Assembly (NCBI GenBank): GCA_037951165.1
Contig: JBBDHG010000025.1
Coordinates: forward strand, 466,001 to 530,000
Source of the DNA: Lophius americanus
Lineage: Eukaryota; Chordata; Actinopteri; Lophiiformes; Lophiidae
Direction: 5' to 3'
Length of the DNA: 64,000 nt
The stretch's first letter is position 1. The number at the start of each line of letters is the position of its first letter. This document shows positions 47,902 to 59,594 of the stretch, piece after piece. The notes under the pieces were generated by a model, which ran no database searches, was not told the origin of the DNA, and saw only the letters and a list, made by a program, of their open reading frames with translations. The position numbers were made by a program, and so were the translations under genes.

Positions 47902-48666
47902 AAATCTAGGTGACTTTAACATTCACGTAGATAAAGACAGAGATAGTCTCGGTGCTGCGTTTAACTTAATATTAGACTGTGTTGGTTTCAGTCAGTGTGT
48001 TAATGAACCCACTCATTGTTTTAATCACACCCTGGATTTAGTCCTGACATAATTGACATTGAACAACTAAAAGTTCATCCACAGAACCCACTGCTATCAG
48101 ACCACTGTTTGATAACTAAATCACTCGCCACTAGAAAAATCATTCTACTACAAATATATCTGAAGAAGCTGTAACAACATTTAAAGAAACTCTTCCATCA
48201 TCACTTAGTTCAGCTGCATGTCTCGACTTAAAAGAATCGGACTCTAACGTTAGTCCTGCGCATATTGATTATTTTGTGGAAAGGGCTGCAAACTCACTCA
48301 GATTAACTCTGGACTCTATCGCCCCCCTAAAAAGGAAGGGTGTGAAACAAAGGAGAGAAGCTCCATGGTTCAACAACCTGACTCCAAACCTCAAACAAAC
48401 ATAAACTGGAAAGAAAACGGCGTCACAGAGAGTTTGTAGGGTACCGCTTAGCCTGACAACATAGTATTAAAACATATAGGAGAGACATCCTCAGCGCCAG
48501 AGCGGCCCGTTACTCTGCACCGATAGAAAACCATCAGAACATCCCCAGCGTTCTGTTCAGCACTTTAGGCAGGCTGACTGAGAGTCAGAGTTCTATTGAG
48601 ACCCGTATTCCTAGAACTCTAAATAGCAACGACTTCATGAGTTTCATTAATGACAAAATTCCATTT
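47902..48666 (+). mobile_element. LINE endonuclease fragment, + strand
   Basis: Duplicate of 3350-4112 at an offset of about 44554. Confidence 0.65.
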
Positions 48667-49343
48667 ACATGCATTAATCCTGTTACATGCATTAATCCAA
48701 TAACATGCATTATTCCAGAAACATGCATAAATCCGGTAACATGCATTAATCCTGTTACATGCATTAATCCAATAACATGCATTAATCCAGAAACATGCAT
48801 AAATCCGGTGACATGCATTAATCCATTTACATGCATTAATCCAGGAACATGCATTAATCCAGTTACATGCATTAATCCAATAACATGCATTAATCCAGAA
48901 ACATGCATTAATCCAGTTACATGCATTAATCCAGTTACATGCATTAATCCAGAAACATGCATTAATCCAGAAACATGCATTAATCCAGAAACATGCATTA
49001 ATCCAGATACATGCATTAATCCAGTTACATGCATTAATCCAATAACATGCATTAATCCAGAAACATGCATTAATCCAGAAACATGCATTAATCCAATAAC
49101 ATGCATTAATCCAGAAACATGCATTAATCCAGTTACATGCATTAATCCAGTTACATGCATAAATCCAGCAACATGCATTAATCCAGTTACATGCATTAAT
49201 CCAGTTAGATGCATAAATCCAGCAACATGCATTAATCCAGTTACATGCATTAATCCATTAACATGCATTAATCCAGTTACATGCATTAATCCAGTAACAT
49301 GCATTAATCCAGTAACATGCATTAATCCGGTGACATGCATTAA
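48667..49343. repeat. 18-bp minisatellite array 12
   Basis: Duplicate of array 2 with one more 18-bp unit and a few changed units, so the array has changed since the large duplication. Confidence 0.95.
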
Positions 49344-50269
49344 AGTGACAGGGATGTATAAAGAGTGAGAGTGAGAGAGGGAGAGAGAAAAGCTCAATGC
49401 ATCATGGGAGATCCCTTAGTAGTCAAAAACTTATAGCAGCATAGCTAAGAGCTAATTTATGCCAGCCTTACTCATAAACTTTATCATAAAAGAAGGTTTT
49501 AAACCTAATCTTAAATGTAGAGGGGGTTTCCGCCCCCCGAACCCAGATTGGGAAAAGGTTCCACAGGAGAATTTTAATCCTGTATTTTAATTTACACGTG
49601 TATTTTATTTGTTAATTTTTCTGTCAGAGTATGTATGTGTGTAGTCACTTTCTATCTATCTGACATTGACATAAGTAATTACACATAGATGAATACCTAT
49701 TTACATATCAAAATAAATAACGGTTAATAAATAACTATTTAAATATTACAGTTAATTTCCGTCTCCAAATATGTTAAGTAACAAAACTCTGACGGTGTTG
49801 GTGTGTACTCACCAGTGTGTACCTGAAAAGTGGTGCATGAATGTGGAAAATACAGAAGTTGTGTTCGAAGGAGACCCTCTTTATCATTAAAAAATGTTCA
49901 GAGCAGCGTCTGGTCAGCAAACACTCTCTCAACTTACCCTAAAAAATATTTATTTAAAGTCAGATAACTTAATTGTACGTACTTGTTTATCATTTGATGA
50001 TGGTCGCGCTGTCATTGCTAATTCCTTTAGCATGTAAATGGCAATTCCCATCATATGTTAGCATTAAGCTAACCGAGTTGGCTGAAGTCGTCTTGGTCCG
50101 TCCACCGTCTTACTGACTTGGGTTGCGCTCTGCTGTTTACTTCACAGAGGTATCATTTACGTATAATTTACCTTAACAGCAGATGTACATGGATGAAAAT
50201 AAATATTGATAGTTTTGCCGGTATCAAAGCACCGTAAAATGTTAGTTTTGTGTAGGAGAACTACAAAGT

Positions 50270-50740
50270 ACAAATGATAGACAATTGACAGACAACACAA
50301 ACGACCTATCACGTTGGACCTTTGGGAGGGGCGGGGCCACCTGGGGTGGCCACTAAGATTCAAGGGATGGCCTGTGCCACCTCTGGTCAACCCTCTGGCC
50401 CCCAGATGTAAATCAAACCCACAGTTGAGAAATTATGGCCTCACAATTTTTGGAGAGGAAGCTGCCCCTAGTGTCAGAAATATACAACCCAACACTCCCA
50501 AAATTACCCTTCTTCCTCGCTGAAGAAGAAAAACATCCATGACAGGGTTTATCCCGATAACAAGAAGGTTCCTGCGGCGGCAGCGGTAAAAACCGTTCCA
50601 CAATATTCTTGACTTTTCAGGCGTATAACTATAACTTTAGATGTTTTTCGTTTCTGGACATTTTTGCTCTCATCCTCTCTCACCACCAACAACCTGCTTG
50701 CTCACTTCTCCAGCTCTCCAGACACTTTATTCATTACATT
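50270..50740. repeat. GC-richer interspersed repeat, copy 6
   Basis: Same repeat in the right-hand duplicate; keeps the GGCCACCTGGGGTGGCCAC stretch missing at 5757. Confidence 0.6.
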
Positions 50741-51222
50741 TATAACCCTTATATCCCTTTTAACCTCGCGGCACGCATCTGAGTCCGTTCCTGGGTCAAA
50801 CCAAAAAACTAAAACCTCACAGAACTAAAAGTCCAGTCACGGAAAAATATCATAAAACTGATTACATGTACTTCACGATTCCCCAACACTGATGATTAAC
50901 AGTTGATGACAAAAGTCATTAGATCATGGGGGCGGTGTCAGAGTGTTGTTTATAACGCGTGGATCAACTGATGCCTGATAAAATACTTCAGGTACTTGGA
51001 TGTTTGGTTCTCGAGAATACAAACGCAGTTATGAAACTCCTGTTAAAACGATCATGATTCAAATCTAGACCAGCCCAAAAACTTCTCAGTTTAGTTGTTA
51101 CCATGGTTACAGCAAACAACATGGATTGTTTGCTTTTGAGGAGCAGCAAACAATCTCATGTTTGCTGTAAGAAATGTATTTTATTACATTTAGTATTTGA
51201 TGGACCTGTTTAGTATAAACAG

Positions 51223-53240
51223 GTACGACAGGTTTCTTCATCTACAAGGAATTTTTTAAAGAGAAATTCATCTATATTTATTTAGCGACTTTCATGCAAA
51301 CATCAAATGCTTAAAAAACAAAAGAAAATAAGAGTAGCAGCATACAAAAACTATGGTTTGAAAATCAAACAACAAAAGAGACTTTCACAGAACATTTCAA
51401 ACTGAACCAATGATATATAATTTATAAACAATCAATAAATAAAGCAGTTTATTTGAAATACAATATCAGTCAGCGTAGTAAAATAACAAAAGATATATAA
51501 AAACAGATGCAAATAATTCATTTAAATATAAAAAATTTCAAAAATCAAACAGTAGTCGGCAAAATAAAAACACAAGAAACAAAAGTAGGACAATCAATAG
51601 TAAACAAAAAGAGCAAACAATGATGCAAGTTAATATAACAATAAGAAAATCTTCACCAGCTGGGGTCATAGGTCACATCGGCATGAACTCTAGCTTAATG
51701 TCAACACACGATGCTTAATAATGTCCTTTGCTTTTTTATTTTACATGTACCGACATCTATTTGTTGTCACATTATTATAAACATTAATATAAAATTTAAA
51801 AAAAACCCACATCTTTATTTATTCAGGAAATCCAATTTGATAAGTAGGATTTATTTTTAGATATTAACGCATGCGAGGACTTACTAAACAGAATTATTTA
51901 ACTTCTTACGACAAAAAAAAAGTCTAATCAGGGTCGAAAAGTTTTCTAAAAATCATGCTTCGTCAAAAGTTTCAACTTTAAAATGGATAATTTTCATTGA
52001 TACACAAAATGTCATCTTGAACTCATGTTAAAAGTCTGATTTAAAAAAAAAAGAAGTTTAAAAACAAGCTCTGCATCAACTATTGGTCATTTTATGGAAA
52101 AATTATAGTATTTAAGATAAAATATGAGAATAAATCATTTTCTTTCCAATTGGCATTTAAGGGATGAATACAGTAGATGTGAAATACAATATTAGTCTTT
52201 AATTTGAATTTGTTTAATTGAATTAAATGTATGAAAAGAAATATAACAAAATCATTGTTGGCGGAAAAAAAACAGGAGGAACAAAAGTATGACAACTAAT
52301 AATAAACTTTCATAAAAACAACAAGAGAATCTCGAGTTTAATGTCAACTTACGACACTAAATAATGTCTAATATCTGCTGCACAAAATCACCTCATCAAC
52401 CTCACCACTCATTCACTTCATCACCGAACCCAAATGCATGCTGGGATAGTTTTAGAGGTCAGAGCGCTGTGAGCTCAGATTCAATTAATGAATCTAAACC
52501 TGATGATGATGATTTTTATCTTCATCTGACAGTGACACAAAAAAAAATATAGTAATGAATTTTAGATTCCAATTAATCAAAGAGATACTTTTAAATACCT
52601 CCTTAATTTTACACACTGCACCTTTAAACTCAGAGTCAATACTTGCAGAAATACACCATAAGTACTTACCGGAGATGTACTCAACACTGTTATACTTTAG
52701 TACTCGGTTTATACTGACGAGTATACAGAAAAAGAATTTGCACTTGTATTTAACCTGTTATCTAGTCATTTATATTATATATACAAATATTTTACATTTG
52801 CTATAACTATACACTTCCAAAATACTGCTATAGTTGTACTTCCTACTGCTTCAGTACAAAGTCAAACTTCGATCATTACTCTTAAAGTATAATGAGAAGA
52901 AGACTTTTCCTTTTATTCCAAAGAAGTCTTCTAATAGAACACTCATAAGAGGTTTAATATTAATATACTACACCATGAAAACTACTACAACAACATAAAG
53001 TACTACAACATAAGCCGTACTTGGATATTATACTTTACTCAAGTGTACTTTAAAATGTAATCGATGTATATTTCTTCATATTGTAGTTCTTGTGTCGTGT
53101 TTCGGACGCATCATCCTTACAATACGCTTAATATCTGCAGAATTTTACGAATATATAATGTCTGAAGATGTTATTTAGATGTAATATGTTGTTTTTCTGC
53201 ATTACGTAATGCACTTCACTTCTTGGTTCTGCTAACCAGA
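51223..53240. other. AT-rich unique flank, no gene
   Basis: No convincing coding frame. Parts resemble each other: 51490-51725 and 52190-52370 share diverged segments (AGGACAATCAATAGTAAAC against ATGACAACTAATAATAAAC; TTAATGTCAAC), and 51285-51345 resembles the flank at 370-435 (TTTAGC.AC.TTCATGC). It is therefore probably old array or repeat material. Confidence 0.4.
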
Positions 53241-53246
53241 ACCAAG

Positions 53247-53336
53247 ATGAGTCCAGTTCCAGCTACTCTTCACTGGTTACCTGTAACACACAGGTTTGAC
53301 TTTAAGCTCCTCCTCTTCTTCAAGTACAAAGCTTTT
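53247..53336 (+). mobile_element. L2-type LINE C-terminal relic
   Basis: Reads SPVPATLHWLPVTHRFDFK, the tail motif of L2 reverse transcriptase proteins, with no further coding context. Confidence 0.6.
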
Positions 53337-55075
53337 ATTTTCCTATTTCTATGATATGATTTTGTTTTATTATCGGCTTGAATAAACTTTGTCTGAATAA
53401 ATTTTGAATTATGTTTTACAAATGTTGTTTTTTTTTATTTTTCTATATTCATTTAGACTGTATGTAAACTTTGGGCCGCATTTCTTATAAGAAATAATTC
53501 TTATATAATTCTTCTTAAATATTTATTTTTAATCACCTCTACAGGAGAGAGACGAAGAACGAAAAGAAACGGAGTTTATAAACGTGATTAAACATTTAAA
53601 AAAAAGAAAAGAACATTTCCTCTGTCATCGTTGAATGCCTGAATCATGACTGACAGATTTTGAATCGATGATGATGATGAAGAGTGAAGCAAAGCTTCTC
53701 ACTCGCAGTCTGACTCTGGTTTGTTTTTGTGGAGAGCCCCCTAGTGGCAGAAACGTTATTAGCATGTTTTTCCCCTTACTGTCATTTCGGACACTTTACT
53801 CCATCAAATACGTCATCCTTGATGTGCAAAATATGATATATTTATATATACATGTATATATACATAATATATACATATAGATATTATAAATATGTTGTAT
53901 TTATAGAAATATTTAAGAAAAATCCTCTGAGGCCCCCCCAGGTGAATTATAGAGCCATTGTGAAAATGAAAGGATGTCGAGAACAGACTATAAACTGAAC
54001 AGCTCTTGTGGGCGGGGACTAATTCATCTCACCTTTAACCAGGAGGAAACAAACTTTATGGCTGAGAAAAAATGTTTGGCGCTATTTAAATGCATTTTGT
54101 TCAATATTCAAAGCTCAAATTTCCATAAATATATTAATAAAAAGAATTTCTCACATACAAGAATGCAAAAATTCCAAAGTTCTTCATATCAGCATTAAAT
54201 TAAATATATATTATATGTCACTAATATCACAAATTAACATTCTAACTTTCAATATCAATTTAGAATCAAACGTTTTGGGTTGGGTTTATTCGGCGAATCC
54301 TCGATATTGTAATGTTTTGCCTTATTTTGTGGCATTTTCATCCTGTTCTTCCTCGCACTAAGGCGTTCATTTTAGTTTAATCCGAATACTAGAAATGACA
54401 GAGATCAGGGAAATGTTTATGATATGTTTCTCAGATAACACTAAATTAATCTTTAATCTCTAACTTTGTCATTTTCATTTATATCGTAATTTTTTTTTAC
54501 AACATTAGATTTGTTTATTGTCATCAAAATGTTATTCTGCAGGGTTTGCTAAAAAGCTACATCAATCCTGGAAGCATATCAAATCGGATGTTGTATTTAT
54601 TATTTATTATTTTTTTACAATATATGTAAGAGAAATGACTTTAAAAATGAATTTATAATTTGCGGGATATTTATATTTTGTTTATGTATTTATTTGTGTG
54701 TATATACATTTTAAAGAGTATATATTTCTTTTGACTGTATTTACATATTTTTTTGCTCATAAGATATGATTTTAATCGTAGAAATCTAAGAAGAATAATT
54801 TATAGAAGAATAATGGACAAGTAATAATAATCCTTTTTTTTTTACTGTTTTTTTTTTTTTTACTGTTTTTTGTTTTGTTTTCGTTATTTCAATTTGTGCA
54901 TTTATATGTTATTTTGTGGGTTTGTTTGTTTTTTATTTATTTATTTATCACATGTTTGAAATGAAAAGAGTCTCAAGGTTCTTTCCAGAAGGAGGAGATC
55001 TAGAGCAAAGTTTGGGTTTAATTATCTTACAGAGACCCAATAAACTCCTCTGTGGACAGGGGCGAGAGAAATCTG
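53337..55075. other. AT-rich unique flank, no gene
   Basis: Many T and TTTA runs. Short frames at 53668 and 53974 have no recognisable domain or splice context. Confidence 0.4.
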
Positions 55076-55079
55076 CCTT

Positions 55080-55385
55080 TTAACGGGCAGAAACCTCAGA
55101 AGAGAGAGGGGGAGAGAGGGTGAGAGAGAGAAAACTGAGAGGGAAAAAGAGAGATAACTGAGAGAGAGACAGAAAAAAAATTAGAAAAACAGAGAGAGAG
55201 AGACAGAGAGAGAGAAAGAGAGAGAACCGAGAGAGAGAGAGAAAATGAGAGAGAGAGAATGGAGAGAAAGAGAGAATTGAGATAGAGAGCGAGAGACAGA
55301 GAGAATAGAGAAAAGACAGACGGACAGACACACAGACAGACAGACAGACAGAGAGAGAGAGAATAGAGTGAGAGAGAGACCAAGA
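55080..55385. repeat. (GA)n-rich block
   Basis: Purine-rich GAGAGA tract of 300 bp; Ser/Leu-rich frames on the - strand are artefacts. Confidence 0.92.
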
Positions 55386-55502
55386 GACCAGATCATAAGA
55401 TGTTTTTACCCATGACACTGTGCATTAAGAAATCATCGCTCCTCTTTCATAACAAGTTATTATCAGGATTATTAGTAGTGGAGGAATCTGTCAGAAATAC
55501 CT

Positions 55503-55513
55503 TTATATATATT

Positions 55514-55568
<55 letters not shown>

Positions 55569-55736
55569 ATATGTATATATATATGTATAATATATTAATA
55601 TATATGTTATATATATATATATGTTTGTATATATATATGTGTTCATGCATGTATGTGTATGTATATACCTATGTATATGCGTGTATGTTTATGTGTGTAT
55701 GTGTGTGTATATATATATGTATATATATAGTGTTAT
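55503..55736. repeat. (AT)n and (GTAT)n block
   Basis: Imperfect AT, then GTATAT repeats. Confidence 0.92.
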
Positions 55737-55803
55737 CTATCCATCCATCCATCCATCCAGCCATCCATCCATCCATCCATCCATCCATCCAGCCATCCAT
55801 CCA
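55737..55803. repeat. (ATCC)n microsatellite
   Basis: About 16 units with CAGCC interruptions. Confidence 0.93.
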
Positions 55804-57440
55804 ACTGATTGACGTTTCTCACATTTTTTACCCTCGGCTGAACTTCCGGTTCGACCGGTCATGTGACTCAGAAAATGAAAACCTTCATCAACACCGTGAA
55901 TACAACAAATGATATTCAAAATCAACTCAGGAGTTTCCATTATTGATGAGGACATCTGAGTTTACTTCTATCAAGGCTCAACACGAGCAGACACTTCTTT
56001 TGAAGCTGCCCTTTGCTGTGTGTTTGCGTTGCCATGGCGACACGAGAAATCAATTTGTGTGATTCACTGTTGGTGGATGAAAGTTTTCTTGAGCTTAATT
56101 GTTGTGTTTTTTTGTTTTTTTTTGTCGGTTCAGGTCATTAACAAGGACATTTGTTGTTTTCCGACATTGTTTCGCTCATAATTTTGGCGCTTTGCTTAAC
56201 GACCGGGTCTTGTCTGCTGCGTCGTCATGGCGATAGCGATATAGCTGCATGATAATGAGATAATCAACTCGCTATTAGGAGAAAATTGACATTATAAATA
56301 GCCCCTCGTTCTCCACCCATAAGCTATAAATCATTTTATGGTCATTGAAATACCTGGATGTATTTAATTATACTTTTAAACCCCCAGTTTGTCCCGGCTT
56401 GAACCCGGGGTGTCGGTGCGGTCGGCCATCAGACTCTCCTGTGTTTTAGAGGAGTGGCTTTGGAGGGAGGCCTGAACGAACCAGGGATTTTTTTTTTCGG
56501 TTGGAATGTTTTCAGACAGACTTTTGCCCATTATTTATATTTATTTTTTTATGCATGTTTACTGACCAAAACTTCAACAAGTCTGAGTGAAACTTGAGGT
56601 ACGATTTCTGTTCCAGCAGAATTTTTCTATCAGCCCACTCATGTCAAAATTATAGTTTTTCCCTTCCAGCTGTTATTTGGGTTTGATAAGCAGGCATTAA
56701 AACAAAAAAAGAGGAGAAGAAAAAAAATGGATGACTGAGTAATTATCTATGTGAGAGCCCGCGATATGATTGAATATAATGACATGATTAACATTTTACT
56801 GTCAAGAAATGGTCTGTGGTATAAACTAAATAGGTGGTGAAGTAAATGGGTGGTCAGCTGAGCGTTCCATCAGATGTGAGGGCCTTCATGCTGTTGTTTG
56901 TGGACCCAAATGTTTTGGCCTTTTGTATATCATCAGTGTTAACTGCACTCCGTTCTGGTGTTTGAATGTTTTTACGCCGTGAAAAGTTGTGAGGAAAAGT
57001 GCAAAAATGTGGAATTGTGCGGATTAACCATGACAGTTTCAGTGTGTTGTGTGTTTTCAGCTTTCTTCCCCAGAGATGTTTATGGTTTAGATGTGGAAAA
57101 AAGTTTTAAAAAAGTTCCCCTCTCTCATTTTCCCAGCACCTATGGGTGACCACAGGTGCATTTTTCTCGGTGGACCATCAGAGAGGAGAAGAAGGTCAAA
57201 GGGGTGAACATCTAAAACAGTCAGTGCCTCCAGAGATGAACTTTTATAACGTATTTGGTGGATATGAATCAACTCGAGGAGATCCATCATGTAAATAGCG
57301 TATTTTATTTTAGTAGTTCATATTTTACTCACTAGGGGAGCTTTTTTTTAAAATAACAAACACTGTTTACTCAAAGAATATTTCATCGATCATTTTAAAA
57401 TTTTATAACTAAGTAGACGCAAATGTGAGGAGGAACTGGG
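55804..57440. other. Unique flank; candidate conserved non-coding stretch
   Basis: No gene seen. The part at 56020-56380 (for instance GCTGCATGATAATGAGATAA and TAAGCTATAAATCATTTTAT) is non-repetitive and of balanced composition, which is typical of, but not proof of, a conserved regulatory element. Confidence 0.3.
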
Positions 57441-57444
57441 TTGA

Positions 57445-57555
57445 TTTTTGGGAAACGGCAATTATATATTTCTGACACTAGGGGAGCTTTATCTCCGAAA
57501 GTTTTTGGACCATCATTTCTCAACAGTTGGTCCCATTTTGTCCAAATCTGGTTCA
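57445..57555 (-). repeat. Old inverted relic of the interspersed repeat
   Basis: TTTCTGACACTAGGGGAGCT and the following CTCAACAGTTGG are the reverse complement, with changes, of the segment at 5840-5905. It shows that the family is older than the gene array. A smaller + strand trace (TTCTTCCTCGCACTAAGG) is at 54346-54363. Confidence 0.55.
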
Positions 57556-57589
57556 TATATGTGTGTTGTGGCTTTTACATATTGTTTTT

Positions 57590-58405
57590 TTTCATGTGTT
57601 GTGATGTGGTTTTTTTAGATGTTTTTTTAGTATGTTGTGTTGTGGTTTTTGTAGATTGTTTTTCTTAATGTGTTCTGATGTGGCTTTGGCAGATGTTTTT
57701 TTTTTTTTTTAAATGTGTTGTGTTGTGGCTTTTGTTGTTCTTTTTATTGAATCTGTTGTGATGTGCCTTTTGTATGAGTTTTTTTTTAATGTGTTGTGTT
57801 GTGGCTTTTGCGTGTTTTTTTTCTTCAATGTGTTGTGTTGTGGCCTTTGCAGACGTTTTTTTAAATATGTTGTGTCGTGGTTTTCGCAGATCGTTTTTCC
57901 TATGTTTTGTGATGGGGCTTCTGCAGATGATTTCTTTAATGTGTTGTGTCGTGGCTTTTATAGATCTTTTTTTAAATGTCTTTTGATGTGGCTTTTGCAG
58001 GTTTTGTTTTCCTCAATATGTTGTGTTGTGGCTTTTGCAGATCGTTTTTTTTTAATATGTGATTTTGTGTCTTTTGCAGATCGTTTTTCTAATCTGTCGT
58101 TTTGTGGCTTTCGCAGATCGTTTTTCTTAATGTCTTTTGATGTGGCTGTTGCCCGGTTTTTTTCCCTCAATGTGTGGTGTTGTGGCCTTTGCAGACGTTT
58201 TTTTAAAAATTTGTTGTGTCTCGGTTTTCACAGATCGTTTTATTTTACTTGTTGTGTTGTGGCTTTTGCAGATCGTTTTTTTAATGTGTTTGTTTTGTGG
58301 CTTTCGCAGATCTTTTTTTAAAATGTTGCTTTTGCAGGTTTTGTTTTCCTCAACGTGTTGGATTGTGGCTTTTGTAGATCGTTTTTCGTAATGTGTTGTG
58401 TTGTG
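57590..58405. repeat. T/G-rich tandem repeat, about 37 bp
   Basis: About 20 imperfect units of the type TGTTGTGTTGTGGCTTTTGC followed by AGATCGTTTTTTT; unit length varies (35-41 bp). The 202-codon frame (57713-58321) is Phe/Cys-rich repeat translation and not called as a gene. Confidence 0.85.
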
Positions 58406-58654
58406 GCTTTTTGTCTACATGCTAAATACTTTTTCCCAGAAACTTGAACTGGTTCTGACTTAATCAGAGTTAACGGAGACAACTTTATCTTTGACTTTGA
58501 GTTGTTTGGACTAGTTTCACTCTATCAGAGGTTCTGATAATGTTTAAGTTAAAGAGATAAACAATTACAGCCTGGTAAGAGTTTAACTCTTCAGATGACT
58601 CGAATGCCTGAGTCAGTACTACGAGTGTTTCTAGCATGGAACACTCTCACTGAA

Positions 58655-59163
58655 GTAAGAACGTGATTAAACTCACCTCCTCTGTTCGTCTACATGCTAA
58701 AAAGTGACTCTGACTGTCAGTGTGAACAATTCTTCATCAGAAGGTAGAAGAGCCGGAGGAGCCGATGATCGACGACGATCCAGCTGCTGAACATGGAGAG
58801 ACGTCAGTGGAATCCTGGAAGGTTTGTTCAGCTAACCAGATAAATAAATAAACTACTACTTCAAACTTCAGTGTTTGTGTTTTTCCCTCCACAGCCTTGG
58901 AACTCTCCGCGGAGGGAAAAGCGAGTGGGAGACGATGCTGGAGAGGAACATCTTGCGTCGGCTGTCCCGTTTGCTGTGGTCGCTGTCCCAACATGAGCGG
59001 ATGTTCGAGTTCTGTGAATTCCTGGAATCTCCTCAGCGAACACACAACAATGTTCAGATCTTCTCCTGCAGCTTTCAACAGCAGTTGTAAAAGGTTTTGT
59101 GTAATTATCTGAGGAGGTTCACGGATTTGGTCTCAGCCTTTGATGTCCTCACCTCAAAATAAA
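58655..59163 (+). pseudogene. Hepcidin-like gene relic (hamp type)
   Basis: Exon 2 (58741-58821, 27 codons, phase 0 at both ends) reads as a fish hepcidin propeptide: KVEEPEEPM, then DDDPAAEHGETSVESWK. It is preceded by GT-AG intron 58655-58740 (86 bp, starting GTAAGAA and ending near GTGAACAATTC, like the array introns) and followed by intron 58822-58894. Exon 3 starts at 58895 with a furin-type site (RREKR) but in that frame runs to TGA at 58994 without cysteines. A different frame holds the hepcidin-like core CPVCCGRCPNMSGC; the last Cys pair and terminal motif are not recognisable. Poly(A) signal AATAAA at 59158. Exon 1 with a signal peptide is not recognisable before 58655, where the frame reads NTLTE before the donor and meets a stop 11 codons farther up. 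The shifted frame and missing signal peptide suggest a broken hormone/antimicrobial hepcidin gene; a fast-diverging working gene is less likely. Confidence 0.7.
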
Positions 59164-59172
59164 TAATAGTAC

Positions 59173-59425
59173 ATATTTTGGCTTTTCGGGGCATTTGTTC
59201 TTTTAATATCTCAGAAACTCAAAGCCTAATTTTAAAAAAGGAAACAATCTAAATCAGATTTACGAAATTAATTCAGGTGAAATTTTGTTTTTCATGTTAA
59301 ATAATCGATTTAGCTCGACTTATATGATAAAGTAATTTTTTTATATACTTGTACCAAGTTGTACTAAGTTACATAATTCTGTTTAGGAAGTCCTCACATG
59401 CTTTAATTAGCCAAAAACATTTTGT
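59173..59425. other. Spacer, nothing recognised
   Basis: AT-rich sequence between the hepcidin relic and a LINE relic. Confidence 0.4.
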
Positions 59426-59429
59426 AAGA

Positions 59430-59590
59430 GACATTCTCAATATCCTAGTTAATGCCACCTCCTCTATGGCCCCTTTGACCTCTGGTGTCCCCCAGGGCTC
59501 CACCCTCGGCCCCTTACTCTTTCGCATATACACGCCCCCACTGGGTCCTATTATAAAATGTTCAGTCCCATTTTTTAATAAGGAATACTG
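59430..59590 (+). mobile_element. L2-type reverse transcriptase relic
   Basis: Reads MAPLTSGVPQGSTLGPLLF, then IYTPPLG, the reverse transcriptase loop before the catalytic box. The catalytic box is not present. Confidence 0.72.
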
Positions 59591-59594
59591 AATC

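Larger units (their letters stand above)
44557..51159 (+). repeat. Segmental duplication, right copy
   Basis: Copy of 1-6575. The match ends in GCAAACAATCTCAT; beyond this the left copy runs into the promoter of gene B, while here the sequence changes and a short stretch matching 7634-7682 appears at 51179-51222. Confidence 0.9.

Noticed and set aside
55080..55418. Ser/Leu-rich - strand frames
   Set aside because: Translation of a GA microsatellite.
55571..55912. Tyr/Ile/His-rich frames in the AT and ATCC repeats
   Set aside because: Simple-repeat translation with no gene context.
57713..58321. 202-codon Phe/Cys-rich frame as a membrane protein
   Set aside because: It is a translation of the T/G-rich tandem repeat; frames change when units change length and both strands have similar frames.
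58737..59078. 113-codon - strand frame opposite the hepcidin relic
   Set aside because: The + strand has splice sites and hepcidin motifs in the same interval; the - strand frame has no recognised feature.
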